This document shows, piece after piece, positions 51,900 through 61,318 of a stretch of DNA of 64,000 bases. The DNA is from Planctomycetes bacterium syqfu. GTDB lineage: Bacteria > Planctomycetota > Phycisphaerae > Phycisphaerales > Phycisphaeraceae. Numbering within the stretch: the stretch's first letter is position 1; every line of letters starts with the position of its first letter. A model generated the notes under the pieces. The model had not been told where the DNA came from and did not search any database. It saw only the letters and a program-made list of their open reading frames with translations. Where the stretch lies: NCBI GenBank assembly GCA_020974905.1, contig CP087563.1, positions 4,154,001 through 4,218,000 on the forward strand, written 5' to 3'. The position numbers were made by a program, and so were the translations under genes.

Positions 51900-52592
51900 C
51901 TACTGGGCAAGAACGATTTGCAGGTCGCGGTAAAGCTTGTTGATGTCATCACCATCCAGTGCATTGTAATACCCACGGATGCGCATTTTCCGATCCACCA
52001 GGACGAACTTGGTCGAATGGGTGATCAAGCCATGCCCCGGATCATCGCCAGCGATTTCGTTGGTCCCCACCATGAGTTTGAATTCATTGTTGATCAAGTC
52101 CCACATCTGTTTGCGTTGACCGGTGAGCCACAACCAGTTGGTGGTCTGCACATCAACACGCTGAGCATGATCGCTGAGTACTTTGGGGGTGTCGTAATCC
52201 GGGTCCACGGTGAACGTCACCAGGCGGATATCGCCCCATTCAGGCTCCTGTTTAAGCTTGTTTTCGAGTTTAGCCATCTGCAGCGTGATCATGGGACAAG
52301 GGCCTTGGCAACGGGTAAAAACAAAGTCGGCGATCCAGACTTTGCCCCGCAGTTGATCCGAGTGAAACGTATTGCCAGTCTTGTCGGTGAGAATAAAGCC
52401 GGGCAGTTGTATCAATGGTTTAAGCGCATCTTCGCTATACCCGTCAGCACCACGCGAGTTGGCTTGCTTGACCTGGTAAAGACCGATGAGAATCGCTGTC
52501 ACCACGCTCAGCAATGCCAGCGCGATGTAGAACGGTTTGAGAGATTGAGGCTTGGGTTGTGGACTGGACATGGAAAACTTCGCTTCGTGCAA
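51900..52592 (-). CDS. SCO1/SenC-type copper chaperone
   Basis: A 230-residue protein with an N-terminal membrane anchor (F-Y-I-A-L-A-L-L-S-V-V-T-A-I-L-I-G-L) and a thioredoxin-like domain containing the copper motif F-T-R-C-Q-G-P-C-P-M (C-x-x-x-C) and the third ligand His in I-T-H-S-T-K-F-V-L-V-D. SCO proteins deliver copper to the CuA site of cytochrome oxidase. The start at 52592 is kept; an alternative ATG is at 52571. It lies 21 bases before the DUF420 gene, in one operon with it. Confidence 0.9.
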   Translation of the reverse strand: MHEAKFSMSSPQPKPQSLKPFYIALALLSVVTAILIGLYQVKQANSRGADGYSEDALKPLIQLPGFILTDKTGNTFHSDQLRGKVWIADFVFTRCQGPCPMITLQMAKLENKLKQEPEWGDIRLVTFTVDPDYDTPKVLSDHAQRVDVQTTNWLWLTGQRKQMWDLINNEFKLMVGTNEIAGDDPGHGLITHSTKFVLVDRKMRIRGYYNALDGDDINKLYRDLQIVLAQ

Positions 52593-52601
52593 ACCAGAGA
52601 A

Positions 52602-53465
52602 TCAACGCGACCCGCGGGGCAGTCTCCCGACCATGCGAGACGCCATGAGTATGAGTAACACCATCATGCCGACGGTGATCGTAAAGAGCAGGCCCACCGG
52701 CAACAAGGTCGCCTGGAGTTGGCCGGTCATGAGTTTACTGAGCAGTTCCTGGCCATAGGTCATGGGGTTGGCGAACATGATGATTTTCATCACCAATGGT
52801 GCCTGCGTCACCGGGAACATCGCACCGGATAAAAACCACATCGGCATGAGGATCAGGTTCATGATCGCATGAAAACCCGCGGTCGAGGAACACGGCCAGG
52901 CAAAGCAAAAGCCCAATGCGGAGAGCGCCATCGCCAGAATGAACATCACCACCAACGATCCGAGCATCATCCCCAATCCAGGCCAGGGCGCGATCAACGG
53001 CCAGGCGATCAGGAAAATCAAACCTTGGAGCGTGGCAATGGTCGCCCCACCGAAGACTTTGCCTAACACAATCGCCAGCCGGGAGACCGGCGCGACGAGG
53101 ATGCCCTGCATAAAGCCATCCGTGCGGTCTTCGATGATGGAGATATTCGAAAAAATGGCGGTGAACAAAAGCACCAGCGTGATCGTCCCCGGATAAAAGT
53201 AAGCCAGATACCCCTGCGAAGCAGCCTGCCCGTCGGCGTCGGGGAGCATGTGCTCAAAATTACTGTTTAAACCAAATCCAAGCAGGACCCAGAAGACAAA
53301 CGGGGTGGCAATCGAACCAACCACGCGATTTTTCTGGCGGAAGAATCGAACGATCTCACGCTTCCAAAGGGACATCGAAGCAACAAGTAAACTCGCCTGT
53401 CGCGCCTGGGCGACCTGGGCGGGTGAACCTGATATTGAACCGGTGGCGGATTGGGCGGTTGACAT
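52602..53465 (-). CDS. ABC-2 type transporter permease
   Basis: A 287-residue protein with six membrane helices, an N-terminal W-K-R-E-I-V-R-F-F-R-Q-K-N-R, and a central loop R-T-D-G-F-M-Q-G-I-L-V-A-P-V-S-R that is typical for ABC-2 permeases before the third helix. Similar permeases occur with SCO1 and DUF420 genes in planctomycete clusters. Its ATPase partner is not adjacent: the segment upstream is non-coding repeat DNA. It probably exports a cofactor or a lipid-type substrate; substrate unknown. Confidence 0.8.
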   Translation of the reverse strand: MSTAQSATGSISGSPAQVAQARQASLLVASMSLWKREIVRFFRQKNRVVGSIATPFVFWVLLGFGLNSNFEHMLPDADGQAASQGYLAYFYPGTITLVLLFTAIFSNISIIEDRTDGFMQGILVAPVSRLAIVLGKVFGGATIATLQGLIFLIAWPLIAPWPGLGMMLGSLVVMFILAMALSALGFCFAWPCSSTAGFHAIMNLILMPMWFLSGAMFPVTQAPLVMKIIMFANPMTYGQELLSKLMTGQLQATLLPVGLLFTITVGMMVLLILMASRMVGRLPRGSR

Positions 53466-53578
53466 CCTTATTATGGTAGAGCATCCGATGCCAAATGACG
53501 AATGGTTAATTGTCGCAGATTTCCGGAGTTTCGAAGGTTTTTATTTGACAGACTGACTCGACACAAGTCATCGAATTT

Positions 53579-53655
53579 GAGCACCGGGCGTCAACCCGGT
53601 GCCCGATACGTTGACGTACCTTCAAACGGGCACCAGATTCACATCTGGTGCTCAT
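53579..53655. repeat. Family 2 intergenic double hairpin, copy 2
   Basis: Hairpin one GCACCGGG-CGTCAA-CCCGGTGC (53581-53602) and hairpin two GCACCAGAT-TCAC-ATCTGGTGC (53630-53651). The first differs from copy 1 by T to C changes in the loop only. It lies in the 442-bp gap between the permease and clpP. The rest of that gap holds no gene; the clpP promoter is probably near TAAAAT at about 53850. Confidence 0.8.
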
Positions 53656-53907
53656 GTTCTGATGTGTGTTCAAACAACATTCATGCATCATGTCCTGACA
53701 TCCGGTGCTCATCCCATACGATCTTCTCACCCTCCAGGCTCCAATAACATGGCCTGTCCCCATCAAATTTCCTGCAATCCGCACAAAGTGTCCGCCGACC
53801 TGCCGGCGTTTAACCTGGCCCTGTTCGCGGCATCGGACCTGGCGTGCTAAAATCGGAACCACGAAACTGATACTCATCGATTCGAATGAATACGAAGGAT
53901 TAATGAT

Positions 53908-54537
53908 ATGCCCTCACTCGTCCCCATGGTGATTGAAAAGACTGGTCGTGGCGAACGTCACTACGACATTTATTCGCGTCTGCTCAAGGATCGCATCGTC
54001 TTTCTTGGCGGTGGCGTGGACGATGACTCGGCAAACCTGGTCGTCGCCCAGTTGCTTTTCCTCTCGCAGGAAGACCCCAAGGCTGACATCCACTTCTACA
54101 TCAACTCTCCCGGCGGCTCGGTGAGTGCGGGTCTTGGTGTTTATGACACCATGCAATTCATCCGCCCCAAGGTCGCAACCTACTGCATTGGCATGTGTGC
54201 TTCCATGGGTGCAGTGCTGCTCATGGCTGGTGAAGCCGGCAAGCGTTATGTGCTGCCCAACTCCCGCGTCCTGCTGCATCAACCGCTTATGGGCGGCGTC
54301 ATCGAAGGTCCGGCAACTGACCTGGGTATCCAGGCCACCGAAATGATGCGCACCCGTGATCGCCTGTATGACATCATGTGTCATCACACCGGCAAGGACA
54401 AAGAAACCATGGCACGTGACTGCGAACGCGACAAGTGGCTCGACGCGACCGAAGCTGTCGAATACGGTGTCGTCGATTCACTGCTTAAGCACATCCCCGA
54501 AGACATGGCCAAAAACCACAAGTCCGACGACGCGTAA
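53908..54537 (+). CDS. clpP: ATP-dependent Clp protease proteolytic subunit
   Basis: A 209-residue ClpP with GAAGGA nine bases upstream of ATG 53908. The triad is in place: Ser99 in C-A-S-M-G-A, His124 in L-L-H-Q-P, Asp175 in [14 protein letters not shown] near 66 forms the substrate strand. It degrades misfolded or regulatory proteins with ClpX/ClpA-type ATPases, none of which is in the window. Four bases before its stop the downstream lipoprotein gene region begins, so the two are co-transcribed. Confidence 0.95.
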   Translation: MPSLVPMVIEKTGRGERHYDIYSRLLKDRIVFLGGGVDDDSANLVVAQLLFLSQEDPKADIHFYINSPGGSVSAGLGVYDTMQFIRPKVATYCIGMCASMGAVLLMAGEAGKRYVLPNSRVLLHQPLMGGVIEGPATDLGIQATEMMRTRDRLYDIMCHHTGKDKETMARDCERDKWLDATEAVEYGVVDSLLKHIPEDMAKNHKSDDA

Positions 54538-55203
54538 ATGAACACACCTGACGACCCATCCCATCAACCCGGTTCAAACCACGGGCGACTGTTGCTGTCC
54601 ATGGGATGTTTCATTCTTTGTGTGATCAGCATGACACTCGCCGGTTGTGGTGCATCCAATCAACGCATCAGCCAGGAAAACGACACGCTCCGACGTGACA
54701 AGCTTGAATTGCAGCGTGAAGTCGATCGACTGCATGCTTCGGTCAAGGCACAGGCGGACAAACTCCAGGCCCTTGAGTCTTCGACCACGCCTCCGGCTGA
54801 CCCCGATGCCCAGATCCCACAGGTCACCTTCATCAAGTTCGGCCGGTATTGCACCGCGCTGGATCAAAATGGTGATGACCGCGATGAATTGATTCGACTG
54901 TACGTCCTGACACTGGATCAGCGCAAGCGATTTCTGCCGATTGCCGGCAATGCGGTCGCCCAGGTGGATCACATCGTTGCAGGACAAGCTCCGGTGACCT
55001 TGGCAAAACGCAGCTTCTCCGCTGCCGACATCGACAACGCCTACCGCAGCAACATCACCGGCACGCATTACACGCTGGACATCCCGCTGCCGGATGGTGA
55101 GAAAATCAACAACATCAACCAGGTCACCGTGAGCCTGCAAATCACCGACCTGCAGATCGGCAAGACGTTTAACCAACAAATCACCCTGCCGATCAAACCA
55201 TGA
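54538..55203 (+). CDS. Lipoprotein with coiled coil, 221 aa
   Basis: The start immediately follows the clpP stop, so the genes are coupled. The N-terminus is a lipoprotein signal (L-L-L-S-M-G-C-F-I-L-C-V-I-S-M-T-L-A-G-C), with Cys in the L-A-G-C lipobox. Residues about 45-75 are a charged coiled coil (E-N-D-T-L-R-R-D-K-L-E-L-Q). The C-terminal 120 residues are beta-rich (V-T-F-I-K-F-G-R-Y-C-T-A-L). Possible cell-envelope or proteolysis-linked role; not a recognised family. Confidence 0.75.
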   Translation: MNTPDDPSHQPGSNHGRLLLSMGCFILCVISMTLAGCGASNQRISQENDTLRRDKLELQREVDRLHASVKAQADKLQALESSTTPPADPDAQIPQVTFIKFGRYCTALDQNGDDRDELIRLYVLTLDQRKRFLPIAGNAVAQVDHIVAGQAPVTLAKRSFSAADIDNAYRSNITGTHYTLDIPLPDGEKINNINQVTVSLQITDLQIGKTFNQQITLPIKP

Positions 55204-55204
55204 G

Positions 55205-55316
55205 AATTGGGGTTTAGGGTTTGGGGTGTAGGGCTTAGGGTCAAGACAAAAACACGTTGGCATTTCAATCTTTCTGTCTCGACCCTAAACCCTGCACCCT
55301 GAACCTCACACCCCAC
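55205..55316. repeat. Telomere-like inverted repeat (GGGTTTAGGG...)
   Basis: The left arm (GGGGTTTAGGGTTTGGGG at about 55209) and the right arm (ACCCTAAACCCTGCACCC at about 55282) form an imperfect inverted repeat around a 40-base loop. This stretch separates the lipoprotein from pyrH and is non-coding. Its composition (runs of GGG TTT AGGG) is different from the neighbours; this looks like a dispersed repeat, not a gene part. Confidence 0.7.
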
Positions 55317-55380
55317 TATCCGCTTGCGGATTGGCGTCCCTGAGCTAAACTTTAAGCCTGTTTTTACGAAAGGTATCTGT

Positions 55381-56115
55381 GTGAGTGACGATGCACCAAA
55401 ACCGCATTACAAACGCGTCCTGCTGAAAATCAGCGGTGAAGCGATGTGCAAGCCCGGCGGATTCGGGATTGATTCTGATGAGCTGAGTCTCATTGCCAAC
55501 GAAATCGCCCTGGCCAAAGACACCGGCACGGAGTTGGCAGTTGTCGTCGGTGGGGGCAACATCATCCGTGGTGCCACCCTCGCCAAGCAAGGTCACATCG
55601 ACCAGTCCACCGCCGACTACATGGGCATGCTCGGGACCGTCCTCAATGCACTGGCCCTCAAGGAAACCCTGGATCGCAAGGGGTATCCGGCACGTGTGCT
55701 CTCCGCGATGGACCTCTCGGCCGTGGCTGAAAAGTTCATCCGTGGCCGTGCGATTCGACACCTGGAAAAAGGCCGTATCGTTATTTTCGCAGCCGGCACC
55801 GGTAACCCGTTTTTCACCACCGACACCGCCGCCGCCCTGCGTGCCACCGAAATCGGCGCCGAGGCATTGCTCAAGGCCACCAAGGTCGACGGCATTTACG
55901 ACAAAGACCCCGTCAAGTACGACGACGCGGTGAAGTATGACCAGATCACGTTCAAGGAAGCGATCGACAAGCAACTTAAGATCATGGACCTCTCGGCATT
56001 TACCATGTGCATGGAACGCAAGATCCCCATCATCGTCTTTGACATGAAGACCCCGGGCCACATCGCCCAGGTCGTCAGCGGCGAGCCACTGGGCACCCGC
56101 GTACTCAATGACTAA
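55381..56115 (+). CDS. pyrH: UMP kinase
   Basis: Start at GTG 55381 (AAAGG upstream) gives a 244-residue UMP kinase: L-L-K-I-S-G-E-A-M near the start, V-V-V-G-G-G-N-I-I-R-G, A-G-T-G-N-P-F-F-T-T-D, and D-G-I-Y-D-K-D-P. It phosphorylates UMP to UDP in pyrimidine synthesis. The classical bacterial order pyrH-frr follows with a 64-base gap. The ATG at 55324 would include an untypical leader and is rejected. Confidence 0.95.
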   Translation: MSDDAPKPHYKRVLLKISGEAMCKPGGFGIDSDELSLIANEIALAKDTGTELAVVVGGGNIIRGATLAKQGHIDQSTADYMGMLGTVLNALALKETLDRKGYPARVLSAMDLSAVAEKFIRGRAIRHLEKGRIVIFAAGTGNPFFTTDTAAALRATEIGAEALLKATKVDGIYDKDPVKYDDAVKYDQITFKEAIDKQLKIMDLSAFTMCMERKIPIIVFDMKTPGHIAQVVSGEPLGTRVLND

Positions 56116-56179
56116 CCGACATTAACTTTAAAAATAAACTCAAAGCCCCCGCAGCCTTTGCCCAAGAAAGAAAAACACC

Positions 56180-56746
56180 ATGGATATCGATGAAATTCTG
56201 CTCGAAACAGAAGAAGCAATGGAAAAGGCATATGACTACCTGAAAAATGAACTCCGCGGTGTTCGCACCGGCCGTGCCTCCACCGGTTTGGTTGAGTTCA
56301 TCAAAATTGACTACTTCGGCTCCATGACCGACCTGCGTTCGCTGGCCATGATCACCACGCCTGAACCGGCCCAGATTCTGGTCAAGCCGTTTGATCCCAG
56401 TTCGCTGCAAGCCATCATCAAGGGCATCCAGAACGCCGGCCTCGGACTCAACCCCACCACCGAAGGCAAGGCCGCCCGCATCAACATCCCGCCACTCTCC
56501 GGCGATCGTCGTAACCAACTCATCGGTTCGGTCAAGGAAATGGGTGAGAAGGCCAAGGTCTCCATCCGCAATGCCCGTCGCGATGGTAACAAGCACATTG
56601 ATGCTGCGGAAAAGGACAAGACCCTGCATCTTTCCGAAGACGACGTCGCAGCCGCCAAGGACGAAGTGCAGACACTGGTCAAAAAATATGAAACACAGGT
56701 CGAAGACCTGGTCAAAGCCAAGACCGCAGAGATCAACGAAATCTGA
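56180..56746 (+). CDS. frr: Ribosome recycling factor
   Basis: A 188-residue protein (family size 180-190) with the RRF pattern: L-R-G-V-R-T-G-R-A-S near residue 30, P-L-S-G-D-R-R in the middle, and R-R-D-G-N-K-H with a helical C-terminus. It splits ribosomes after termination together with EF-G. It follows pyrH as in most bacteria. A strong terminator lies at 56772-56810. Confidence 0.97.
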   Translation: MDIDEILLETEEAMEKAYDYLKNELRGVRTGRASTGLVEFIKIDYFGSMTDLRSLAMITTPEPAQILVKPFDPSSLQAIIKGIQNAGLGLNPTTEGKAARINIPPLSGDRRNQLIGSVKEMGEKAKVSIRNARRDGNKHIDAAEKDKTLHLSEDDVAAAKDEVQTLVKKYETQVEDLVKAKTAEINEI

Positions 56747-56771
56747 TCGACATTTGATTTTGCAATACGAG

Positions 56772-56810
56772 AATCCCACCGATGCGAGCCCGTGTCGGTG
56801 GGATTTTTTT
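56772..56810 (+). terminator. Rho-independent terminator after frr
   Basis: AATCCCACCGA pairs with TCGGTGGGATT around a 12-base loop and runs into five T after the stem; 25 bases after the frr stop. Confidence 0.9.
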
Positions 56811-56857
56811 GTGGATACTGCACATTGAATAAAAATGACTGTTGATGTGATTCCTCA

Positions 56858-56952
56858 AACAAAGCCGTGACCCTCCCGGGGTACGGGTCGCATGTCGCAT
56901 GTCGCGGTTAACTTCAAGACAACCCGTGCCGCAGGAGCGACACGGCTTTGAT
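56858..56952. repeat. Family 1 intergenic inverted repeat, copy C
   Basis: About 95 bases: ACAAAGCCGTGACCCTCC, GTACGGGT, a GTCGCATGTCGC loop, then ACCCGTGCCGCAGGAGCGAC and ACGGCTTTGAT. It is closely related to copies A and B. It lies between the frr terminator and the AraC-type gene and may end transcription from both sides. Confidence 0.8.
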
Positions 56953-56982
56953 CACACCAGTCATCCTGAATGAAATCCTCTT

Positions 56983-57843
56983 TTACGACTCCCCGAACTT
57001 CTCACGATACTCCGACGGACTCATGCCTACCTGCTTGCGGAACTTGCGGGAGAAGTACAACGGGTCGGCATAGCCCAGGCCGTTGGCAATGTAGGTGATC
57101 GACAAGGACGTGTGGGCCAACTGTTCCTGGGCACGTTGCATCTGGTGCATCGCGTGATACTGTCCCGGTGACATGCCCATGATCCGATGCCAATGTCGAC
57201 GGAGACTGGGGACCGACACCTTATGCTGCTGGGCAACGAGCTTGATGTATTGGCCCGGATCATCGACGTGAAGCAGCGCCTGTCGCAGGTCTTCGACCAT
57301 GGCTTCCATTTCGTTGGTCGGATTGCCCGAGGGTTCATGCAGGGACTCGATGAGCAGTTGCTGAGCGATCAGATCAATACGATCGGTACATCGAGCAATG
57401 CTGTCTCGGCGGAGATGTTCGCCCAATTCACGCACCAACTTGTGGACCTCGTGCATCTGGTGATCGTGAATCAGCCAGTGATAGCGACCGGGAACATAAA
57501 AACTTTTTCGCAGCAGGGTTGGCACATGTTCACGATGAAACGTGATAAACAATTCATCCCAGGTCGTTCCCGGGTCCGGCTGATACTGGGCAACCTCCCC
57601 GGGAATCTGCATGAACACACAAGGTGCCTTGACCTCAAACGACTCACCCATCAGTCGACATTGTCCATGTCCACGGAGAATAAACGAGTAAGCAATCCAG
57701 GGAAAGGCGTTACTGATCCGATAATTTTTCCCCATGATATAGCCCGTTGAGTACACCGGCAGCTCGCTGGCGAACGGTCGGGGGTAAAGGAAAAAGTACT
57801 TGATCAATTTGTCCATGTGTCTAATTATATTATCCATCTGCAT
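56983..57843 (-). CDS. AraC-family transcriptional regulator
   Basis: A 286-residue regulator (start 57843; Met10 at 57816 is an alternative). The N-terminal 180 residues are a cupin-like sensing domain ([10 protein letters not shown]). The C-terminal 100 residues carry the double helix-turn-helix, with [29 protein letters not shown] as typical second HTH and S-E-Y-R-E end. It is divergent from the pseudopilin and beta-helix genes with a 54-base gap, so it likely controls them; its inducer would be a sugar-type compound (inference). Confidence 0.85.
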   Translation of the reverse strand: MQMDNIIRHMDKLIKYFFLYPRPFASELPVYSTGYIMGKNYRISNAFPWIAYSFILRGHGQCRLMGESFEVKAPCVFMQIPGEVAQYQPDPGTTWDELFITFHREHVPTLLRKSFYVPGRYHWLIHDHQMHEVHKLVRELGEHLRRDSIARCTDRIDLIAQQLLIESLHEPSGNPTNEMEAMVEDLRQALLHVDDPGQYIKLVAQQHKVSVPSLRRHWHRIMGMSPGQYHAMHQMQRAQEQLAHTSLSITYIANGLGYADPLYFSRKFRKQVGMSPSEYREKFGES

Positions 57844-57897
57844 TGCAGGACAGCCGGCCTAGAATTGACCGTGAATCAATCCCCACGGAGTCCGCAC

Positions 57898-58641
57898 ATG
57901 CGCCGCAAACCCCAAGCTTTTACGTTGATCGAGTTGCTGGTGGTCATCAGCATTATTTCGCTGCTCATTGCCATCCTGCTTCCTGCGCTAGCCAAGGCAA
58001 GATTGGCGTCTCAGCGCGTGCAGTGTCTGACCAATCTCAAGCAGATGGGGTTGGCCAATGTGATGTATGCTGATGATTTTGACCGCTGGCAGTGGCCGGA
58101 CTTTGTGGGGCCCAATGACAGCACACGCCGATTCTGGATGCAAAACGCGGCGATCCAAAGTTACCTCAACGTCAACCGCGTCAGTGATGATCTGCTCTAT
58201 TGGCCCAAGCACTATGCCTGCCCGTTGGCGACGCTGGCACATGAGGACACCAAAGATGATGGCCTGGTCTATATGCGCCGTACCTATGGCGTGAACATCA
58301 CCCGCCCCCAATATCTCGACGGCACGGGGATCAGCGAATGGTATCAACCCTATTCAACATCAGACATCCGCGCGTTTAAGGAACAGGAAATCATCTCGCC
58401 AAGCAAGAAACTGCTGATCATCGATGCCACCGACCGCGAGGTCGTGCGGAACCGATCATGGTACAACTCGTACTACGGCCTCTATGGTGAATCCATCGCT
58501 GCAGGATCAGCTAACAGTGCCCAAACCGCATACCGGCACGACGATGCGGCCTGTCTGGTCTACTTCGATGGACATGCCAACACGTTACCCTACGAGGACA
58601 TCGCAGGGAAAAGTGATTTGTTCCATGTCGATGTAAAATAA
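57898..58641 (+). CDS. Pseudopilin-like protein with type IV pilin signal
   Basis: The start at 57898 (GGAG seven bases upstream) yields a 247-residue protein beginning [16 protein letters not shown], the prepilin cleavage and hydrophobic helix motif. The body has [11 protein letters not shown], and the end has [10 protein letters not shown]. It is the paralogue of the protein at 38989-39795. The gene sits between an AraC regulator and a beta-helix protein, so a role in export or sensing of polysaccharides is likely, but not proven. Confidence 0.85.
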   Translation: MRRKPQAFTLIELLVVISIISLLIAILLPALAKARLASQRVQCLTNLKQMGLANVMYADDFDRWQWPDFVGPNDSTRRFWMQNAAIQSYLNVNRVSDDLLYWPKHYACPLATLAHEDTKDDGLVYMRRTYGVNITRPQYLDGTGISEWYQPYSTSDIRAFKEQEIISPSKKLLIIDATDREVVRNRSWYNSYYGLYGESIAAGSANSAQTAYRHDDAACLVYFDGHANTLPYEDIAGKSDLFHVDVK

Positions 58642-58718
58642 AAGACGCCCCAGAAACGCCCGTCTCATTTTTGATCCAACAACTTATTCTGAGTCCCCAA
58701 ACCCAACCGAAACGTGAT

Positions 58719-61124
58719 ATGAAACAGATTGTCTTATCCATCGTCCTGATCCTGTCGCTTGCTGTTTTGGCACATGGCAATGATCTGGCTGTCAACAACT
58801 TCAATGAAACGGACCTCGGCAATTGGACCTTGTCACGTGACACATCCATGATCAAGCACGTCCACGAAAATGGCAACGGCTACATCCACATCACCGATGA
58901 AAACCCCGAAGACGGATCGAACATCCTTTCACCACTGATCAAAGCCGACAAAGGCATCTACATCGGCAAGCTGCGTGTCCGCCAAATCTCGGGCATGGGG
59001 TTTGGGCTGCAAATCCATGCTTACGACAAAGACAAAAAATACCTGCGTCATATCGGTGGCGTGTATTTGTCCTCACGTGCCCAGACGCAGGATTGGTTTG
59101 AGATTCAATGCAAAGGCTACGTCGACTCACAACAAATCGGTTACGTCCAACTGCGATTTGGTTCCTGGTCCAAAGCCATCATCGACATCATGGCAGACGA
59201 CGTTTCACTGACCTATGAAGCGCCACAGATTCTCCCCCCACGCTGGACACCGCAGTACAAGATCAAACCGGATCAGACCGACCGACTCACCGCTGCCGAT
59301 GTTGTCGGACCCGATGGCATCGTCTATCCCAACTGGACGCGTGCGGGTATGGCAGGCGAGATTCCCAACACATTTAAAAACATCGTCAAACTCAGTGATT
59401 TTGGCGGATTGCCCAATGACGGGAAAGATGATGCCAAGGCCATTGAGCTGGCAGTCAGCGCGCTTGCCAAACAAGGTGGTGGTTTGGTGCAGTTGGATGC
59501 AGGACAGTATGACATGTTGCGCCCGGTGATCATCCGTGACAAGAACATCACCCTCGCAGGTAAGGGTGTTGATCAGACGCGCATTGATTTTCGCTATGTC
59601 ATCGAGCCGGGCAAAGTGGTTTTCTGGGGAATCAATGACGGCCAGACCATCGGTCCGGAAACCATTATCGTGGCCTTTGCGCCGCCCGGTGTTATCAAGT
59701 CATGTGAGTTGCAACTGGACGGCCAGAAATGCGGCGGCTATCGTCCAAGTCATCACAGTGGCAATCGCTCGTATATGCACACCATACCTGCCAACACGTC
59801 GGAGTTGTTCACGCAAGGCATGCATCAACTCACCGCGATCGCCACCTATGCCGATGGCACGACAAAATCACATACCATCACCGTGCAGTATGACTCATCA
59901 CATGTCGATGCGACACCGAATGTTATTCCCGAAGGTGCAATCAACTTCCATGGCAAGGGGTTCGACTCCGATCAATACCGCCTTGCCAGTGACGCCAAAC
60001 GCGGGCAAAGCGTCATCACCATAACACCCGGCCATGACCTTCAAGCCGGTCAATGGATATTCATCCGTGCCAATGAAACACCTGCACGTCGCGCACTTGT
60101 TCGCAATGCGTGCAATTGGGGCACTTACCGCAATTACCATGTGAAAATCACCAAGGTCGAGAACAACACCATCACCATCGACCGGCCGCTGCGCATCGAC
60201 TTTCCCGTGGCTGATGAGTCCTACGTCATGCGATTGGGCCTGATCGAAAACTGCGGTGTCCGCGATCTGTCCATTGAGCAGACGCAGGATATGTGGCTCA
60301 CAAGTGTCATGTTCAATTTTGCAGCCAACTGCTGGGTACAACGCGTGAATGTCATCAAGTGTGGCAGGCACCCGGTCTACGCCAAAAACGCATCGCAGTG
60401 TGAGATTCGCGATTGTGAGTTCACCGAAGCCTGGTTTAAAGGCGGTGGTGGGACAGCCTATGTCGGGTGGGAAAAATCGTATGACTGCCTCATGGAAAAT
60501 GTCACCACGCATAACATGCGACATGCCCCCCTCTTCCAATGGTCGGCAGCAGGCAATGTCATTCGCGACTCCACGTTCCACAACTCCGATGCCCAGTGGC
60601 ACTCGGGTTGGACCAATGAAAACCTCATGGAAAACTGCGTGATCACGTCCGTCAAAGGCAACGGCGGATACGGCTATGGGATGTGGGCGTCACCCCCCGA
60701 AGACGGTGCGCACGGTCCCAACGGCCCACGCAACGTGGTCTACAACTGTGATGTCACCAGTCCCCTGGCAGGCATCTGGGTCGGTGGCATGAATGAAAAC
60801 TGGCTCATCCTCCACAACCGTATCATCACCGACAAAGGCGTCGGATTCTTCACCAAGGACCACAGCTTTGATCACATCATCCAGGGCAATGTCTTCGTGC
60901 TCAAGGATCAGAAAAGTGCGATGGTCAAACTCATGAGCCCCGACTGTACCGGCAGCGAGATCACCAACAACCTGCTCTACGGCGGCAACGGTGAATTCGT
61001 CGTAGGACTCGGTGAAGCAGAATTAGTCCACAGCAATGTGCACCTGCAAATTCCCAAGACCATGCCCAAGCGCCCGACGCCAACGATACCCTCGATCTTC
61101 CAATGGCAACGCCAAACGCAATAG
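58719..61124 (+). CDS. Secreted right-handed beta-helix protein (pectate-lyase-like), 801 aa
   Basis: The start at 58719 gives a signal peptide (M-K-Q-I-V-L-S-I-V-L-I-L-S-L-A-V-L-A). Residues about 22-170 look like a carbohydrate-binding beta sandwich. From about 225 a pectate-lyase-3-type start (D-F-G-G-L-P-N-D-G-K-D-D-A-K-A-I) introduces a long parallel beta-helix with repeating turns (V-I-R-D-S-T-F-H-N-S-D-A, L-M-E-N-C-V-I-T). The catalytic residues could not be set. Likely a polysaccharide lyase or glycoside hydrolase for uronic-acid-containing glycans. It follows the pseudopilin gene after 77 bases. Confidence 0.75.
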   Translation: MKQIVLSIVLILSLAVLAHGNDLAVNNFNETDLGNWTLSRDTSMIKHVHENGNGYIHITDENPEDGSNILSPLIKADKGIYIGKLRVRQISGMGFGLQIHAYDKDKKYLRHIGGVYLSSRAQTQDWFEIQCKGYVDSQQIGYVQLRFGSWSKAIIDIMADDVSLTYEAPQILPPRWTPQYKIKPDQTDRLTAADVVGPDGIVYPNWTRAGMAGEIPNTFKNIVKLSDFGGLPNDGKDDAKAIELAVSALAKQGGGLVQLDAGQYDMLRPVIIRDKNITLAGKGVDQTRIDFRYVIEPGKVVFWGINDGQTIGPETIIVAFAPPGVIKSCELQLDGQKCGGYRPSHHSGNRSYMHTIPANTSELFTQGMHQLTAIATYADGTTKSHTITVQYDSSHVDATPNVIPEGAINFHGKGFDSDQYRLASDAKRGQSVITITPGHDLQAGQWIFIRANETPARRALVRNACNWGTYRNYHVKITKVENNTITIDRPLRIDFPVADESYVMRLGLIENCGVRDLSIEQTQDMWLTSVMFNFAANCWVQRVNVIKCGRHPVYAKNASQCEIRDCEFTEAWFKGGGGTAYVGWEKSYDCLMENVTTHNMRHAPLFQWSAAGNVIRDSTFHNSDAQWHSGWTNENLMENCVITSVKGNGGYGYGMWASPPEDGAHGPNGPRNVVYNCDVTSPLAGIWVGGMNENWLILHNRIITDKGVGFFTKDHSFDHIIQGNVFVLKDQKSAMVKLMSPDCTGSEITNNLLYGGNGEFVVGLGEAELVHSNVHLQIPKTMPKRPTPTIPSIFQWQRQTQ

Positions 61125-61318
61125 TGCAACTCAAACAATCAGCTTCCGACTCCCGTCCCTCCCGCAAAGGCTGGAACGACAAGCATAGAGATTAGAGCGC
61201 TTCAAATCATTCATCTCCATGCTATCTTTTATTCCGTCATTCCCTTGAACATAATGGATAACGACAAACGATTAACGCGCTTGCTTGCCAGAATGGTTGA
61301 GGATTTCAAATCAGAGAA

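Noticed and set aside
53506-53877. 123-residue minus-strand open frame across the family 2 repeat
   Set aside because: It consists largely of repeat-derived sequence (hairpins at 53581-53651) and lacks protein character.
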